Assembly: GCA_900759575.1 (NCBI GenBank)
Contig: CAAEVU010000081.1
Span: forward strand, 1-15,927
Direction: 5' to 3'
Length of the DNA stretch: 15,927 nt
DNA from: Clostridia bacterium
GTDB taxonomy: Bacteria > Bacillota > Clostridia > Oscillospirales > Acutalibacteraceae
Position 1 is the stretch's first letter; every line of letters begins with the position of its first letter. The notes beneath the pieces were generated by a model that ran no database searches, was not told the DNA's origin, and saw nothing but the letters and a program-made list of their open reading frames with translations. Positions 15,418 to 15,927 of this stretch are shown piece by piece. The position numbers and the translations under genes were made by a program.

Positions 15418-15437
15418 CCATATTCACTCCAAAACCA
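15418..15437 (+). repeat. short relative of the dispersed repeat, copy C
   Basis: CCATATTCACTCCAAAACC matches the right-edge core of copies A and B (CCACATTCACTTCAAAA) with two mismatches, in the same orientation, and again lies after a plus-strand operon and before a terminator. The left edge of the longer repeat is not evident here, so this may be a partial copy. Confidence 0.35.
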
Positions 15438-15470
15438 GGTCCTGATGGGTTTAACTTTTCTGCCTTGCCA

Positions 15471-15508
15471 AAAAAGTCAGATATCGCATTTGCGGTATCT
15501 GACTTTTT
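15471..15508 (+). terminator. bidirectional rho-independent terminator after the MFS gene
   Basis: AAAAAGTCAGATATCGC (15471-15487) pairs with GCGGTATCTGACTTTTT (15492-15508), with one G-T wobble and a four-base loop. The stem starts with A5 and ends with T5, so it can stop transcription from both sides, as expected between convergent genes. Confidence 0.85.
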
Positions 15509-15657
15509 GTGTTTGCGAACATAATGACTTGGCAACAAAGGTGCGGCTGCGCTCCGCGCAGCGCGTGTCGTGGGGTGAGTGGGTACCAGTGACAGCTGAG
15601 CTACGGTGCCCGTCTCCGCTGCCATTTCCTTGCTATGTTCTTTTGGGATAGACAAGC

Positions 15658-15681
15658 AAAAGGCCGGGAGTACTCCCGGCC
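15658..15681 (-). terminator. rho-independent terminator of the SLH-domain gene
   Basis: A 20-base perfect palindrome (15662-15681, core GGGAGTACTCCC) is followed on the minus strand by TTTTGCTT. It lies about 55 bases beyond the SLH stop codon. It closely resembles the terminator at 6011-6036. Confidence 0.8.
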
Positions 15682-15735
15682 CTTCCTCAAAATTCAATTC
15701 ATTTCTAGTCGAACTGCACCAGAATACCTTTCTCT

Positions 15736-15927
15736 TTAAGCATAGTGCTTATACAGGAAGGTGACGATCTGCCCACGGGTACAGCTCTGGCTGGGGCTGA
15801 ACGTGGTGGCACTGGTACCAGAGGTGATACCATTCTTCACGGCCCACAGCACGGGGCTGTAGAAGTAATCTCCGCTCTTCACATCCTTAAAGGGGTTGCT
15901 GCCACTGACGGAAGGCGATCCTGCCGC
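15736..15927 (-). CDS. S-layer homology (SLH) domain protein, C-terminus only
   Basis: Reading the minus strand from the window edge to the TAA at 15736-15738 gives 63 residues. They end with one complete SLH motif: NPFKDVKSGDYFYSPVLWAV, KNGITSGTSATTFSPSQSCT, then the canonical RGQIVTFLYKHYA. The TRGQ motif with the tryptophan and the FSP triplet is diagnostic. SLH domains bind secondary cell-wall polymers and anchor surface proteins to Gram-positive walls, usually as three repeats at one end. The upstream residues SPSVSGSN look like a linker, so at least one more SLH unit or a functional domain probably lies outside the window. It is convergent with the MFS gene. Confidence 0.9.
   Translation of the reverse strand, partial: AAGSPSVSGSNPFKDVKSGDYFYSPVLWAVKNGITSGTSATTFSPSQSCTRGQIVTFLYKHYA

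Larger units (their letters stand above)
15235..15735. other. intergenic region between convergent genes
   Basis: This 500-base stretch separates the plus-strand MFS gene from the minus-strand SLH gene. It contains a short relative of the dispersed repeat (15418-15437), the MFS terminator (15471-15508) and the SLH terminator (15658-15681). Open frames across it lack ribosome binding sites and family features. The first 180 bases hold nothing I can recognize. Confidence 0.5.

Noticed and set aside
15247..15651. Plus-strand ORF of 134 residues after the MFS gene
   Set aside because: It runs through the bidirectional terminator hairpin and a repeat core, begins with a non-ATG codon in the downstream sequence and resembles nothing I know.

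Overview
The window looks like a chromosomal segment from a gut-type Firmicute of the Clostridia, most like Oscillospiraceae (Flavonifractor-like). The reasons are Gram-positive style ribosome binding sites, several rho-independent terminators, a DUF4179 anti-sigma pair, LytTR/GHKL two-component genes and a C-terminal S-layer homology (SLH) domain typical of that group. The genus is an inference. UGA is an ordinary stop codon here. I see no rRNA, tRNA, CRISPR array, intact insertion sequence or phage gene.

Layout, left to right. (1) Positions 3-2842, plus strand: a tightly overlapping operon of two ABC-2-like membrane subunits (the first cut by the window edge), a BcrA-type ATPase, and a membrane-anchored extracellular protein of unknown function. 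(2) Positions 2924-5036: an ECF-type sigma factor overlapping a single-pass DUF4179-type anti-sigma protein. (3) Positions 5037-6711: mostly decayed DNA holding two minus-strand pseudogenes, a SAM methyltransferase with a large internal deletion and a GntR/FadR-type regulator whose DNA-binding half is broken. (4) Positions 6862-12042: a LytTR response regulator, a GHKL kinase with no membrane sensor domain, a terminator, then two overlapping ABC exporter half-transporters that probably form a heterodimer. (5) Positions 12462-15234: an AraC regulator, then a DUF1349 protein and an MFS transporter behind a likely regulated promoter; this looks like a small sugar or glycoside uptake locus. (6) The right edge holds the C-terminus of a minus-strand SLH-domain surface protein.

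Working model: two export or efflux modules sit near regulators suited to envelope or peptide stress (ECF sigma/anti-sigma; LytTR/GHKL). The LytTR-GHKL-ABC-ABC block is the most intriguing unit. The kinase has no visible input domain, no peptide substrate gene is seen beside the exporters, and the exporter promoter lies immediately after a terminator and has no clear -35 box, so an activator or the transporter itself may provide the control.

Outside genes, the strongest unexplained signal is a diverged repeat of about 110 bp that follows two plus-strand operons (5055-5163 and 12087-12198), with a shorter related core at 15418-15437 after a third. Two nearly identical minus-strand terminators (6011-6036 and 15658-15681) differ by a compensatory base-pair change.
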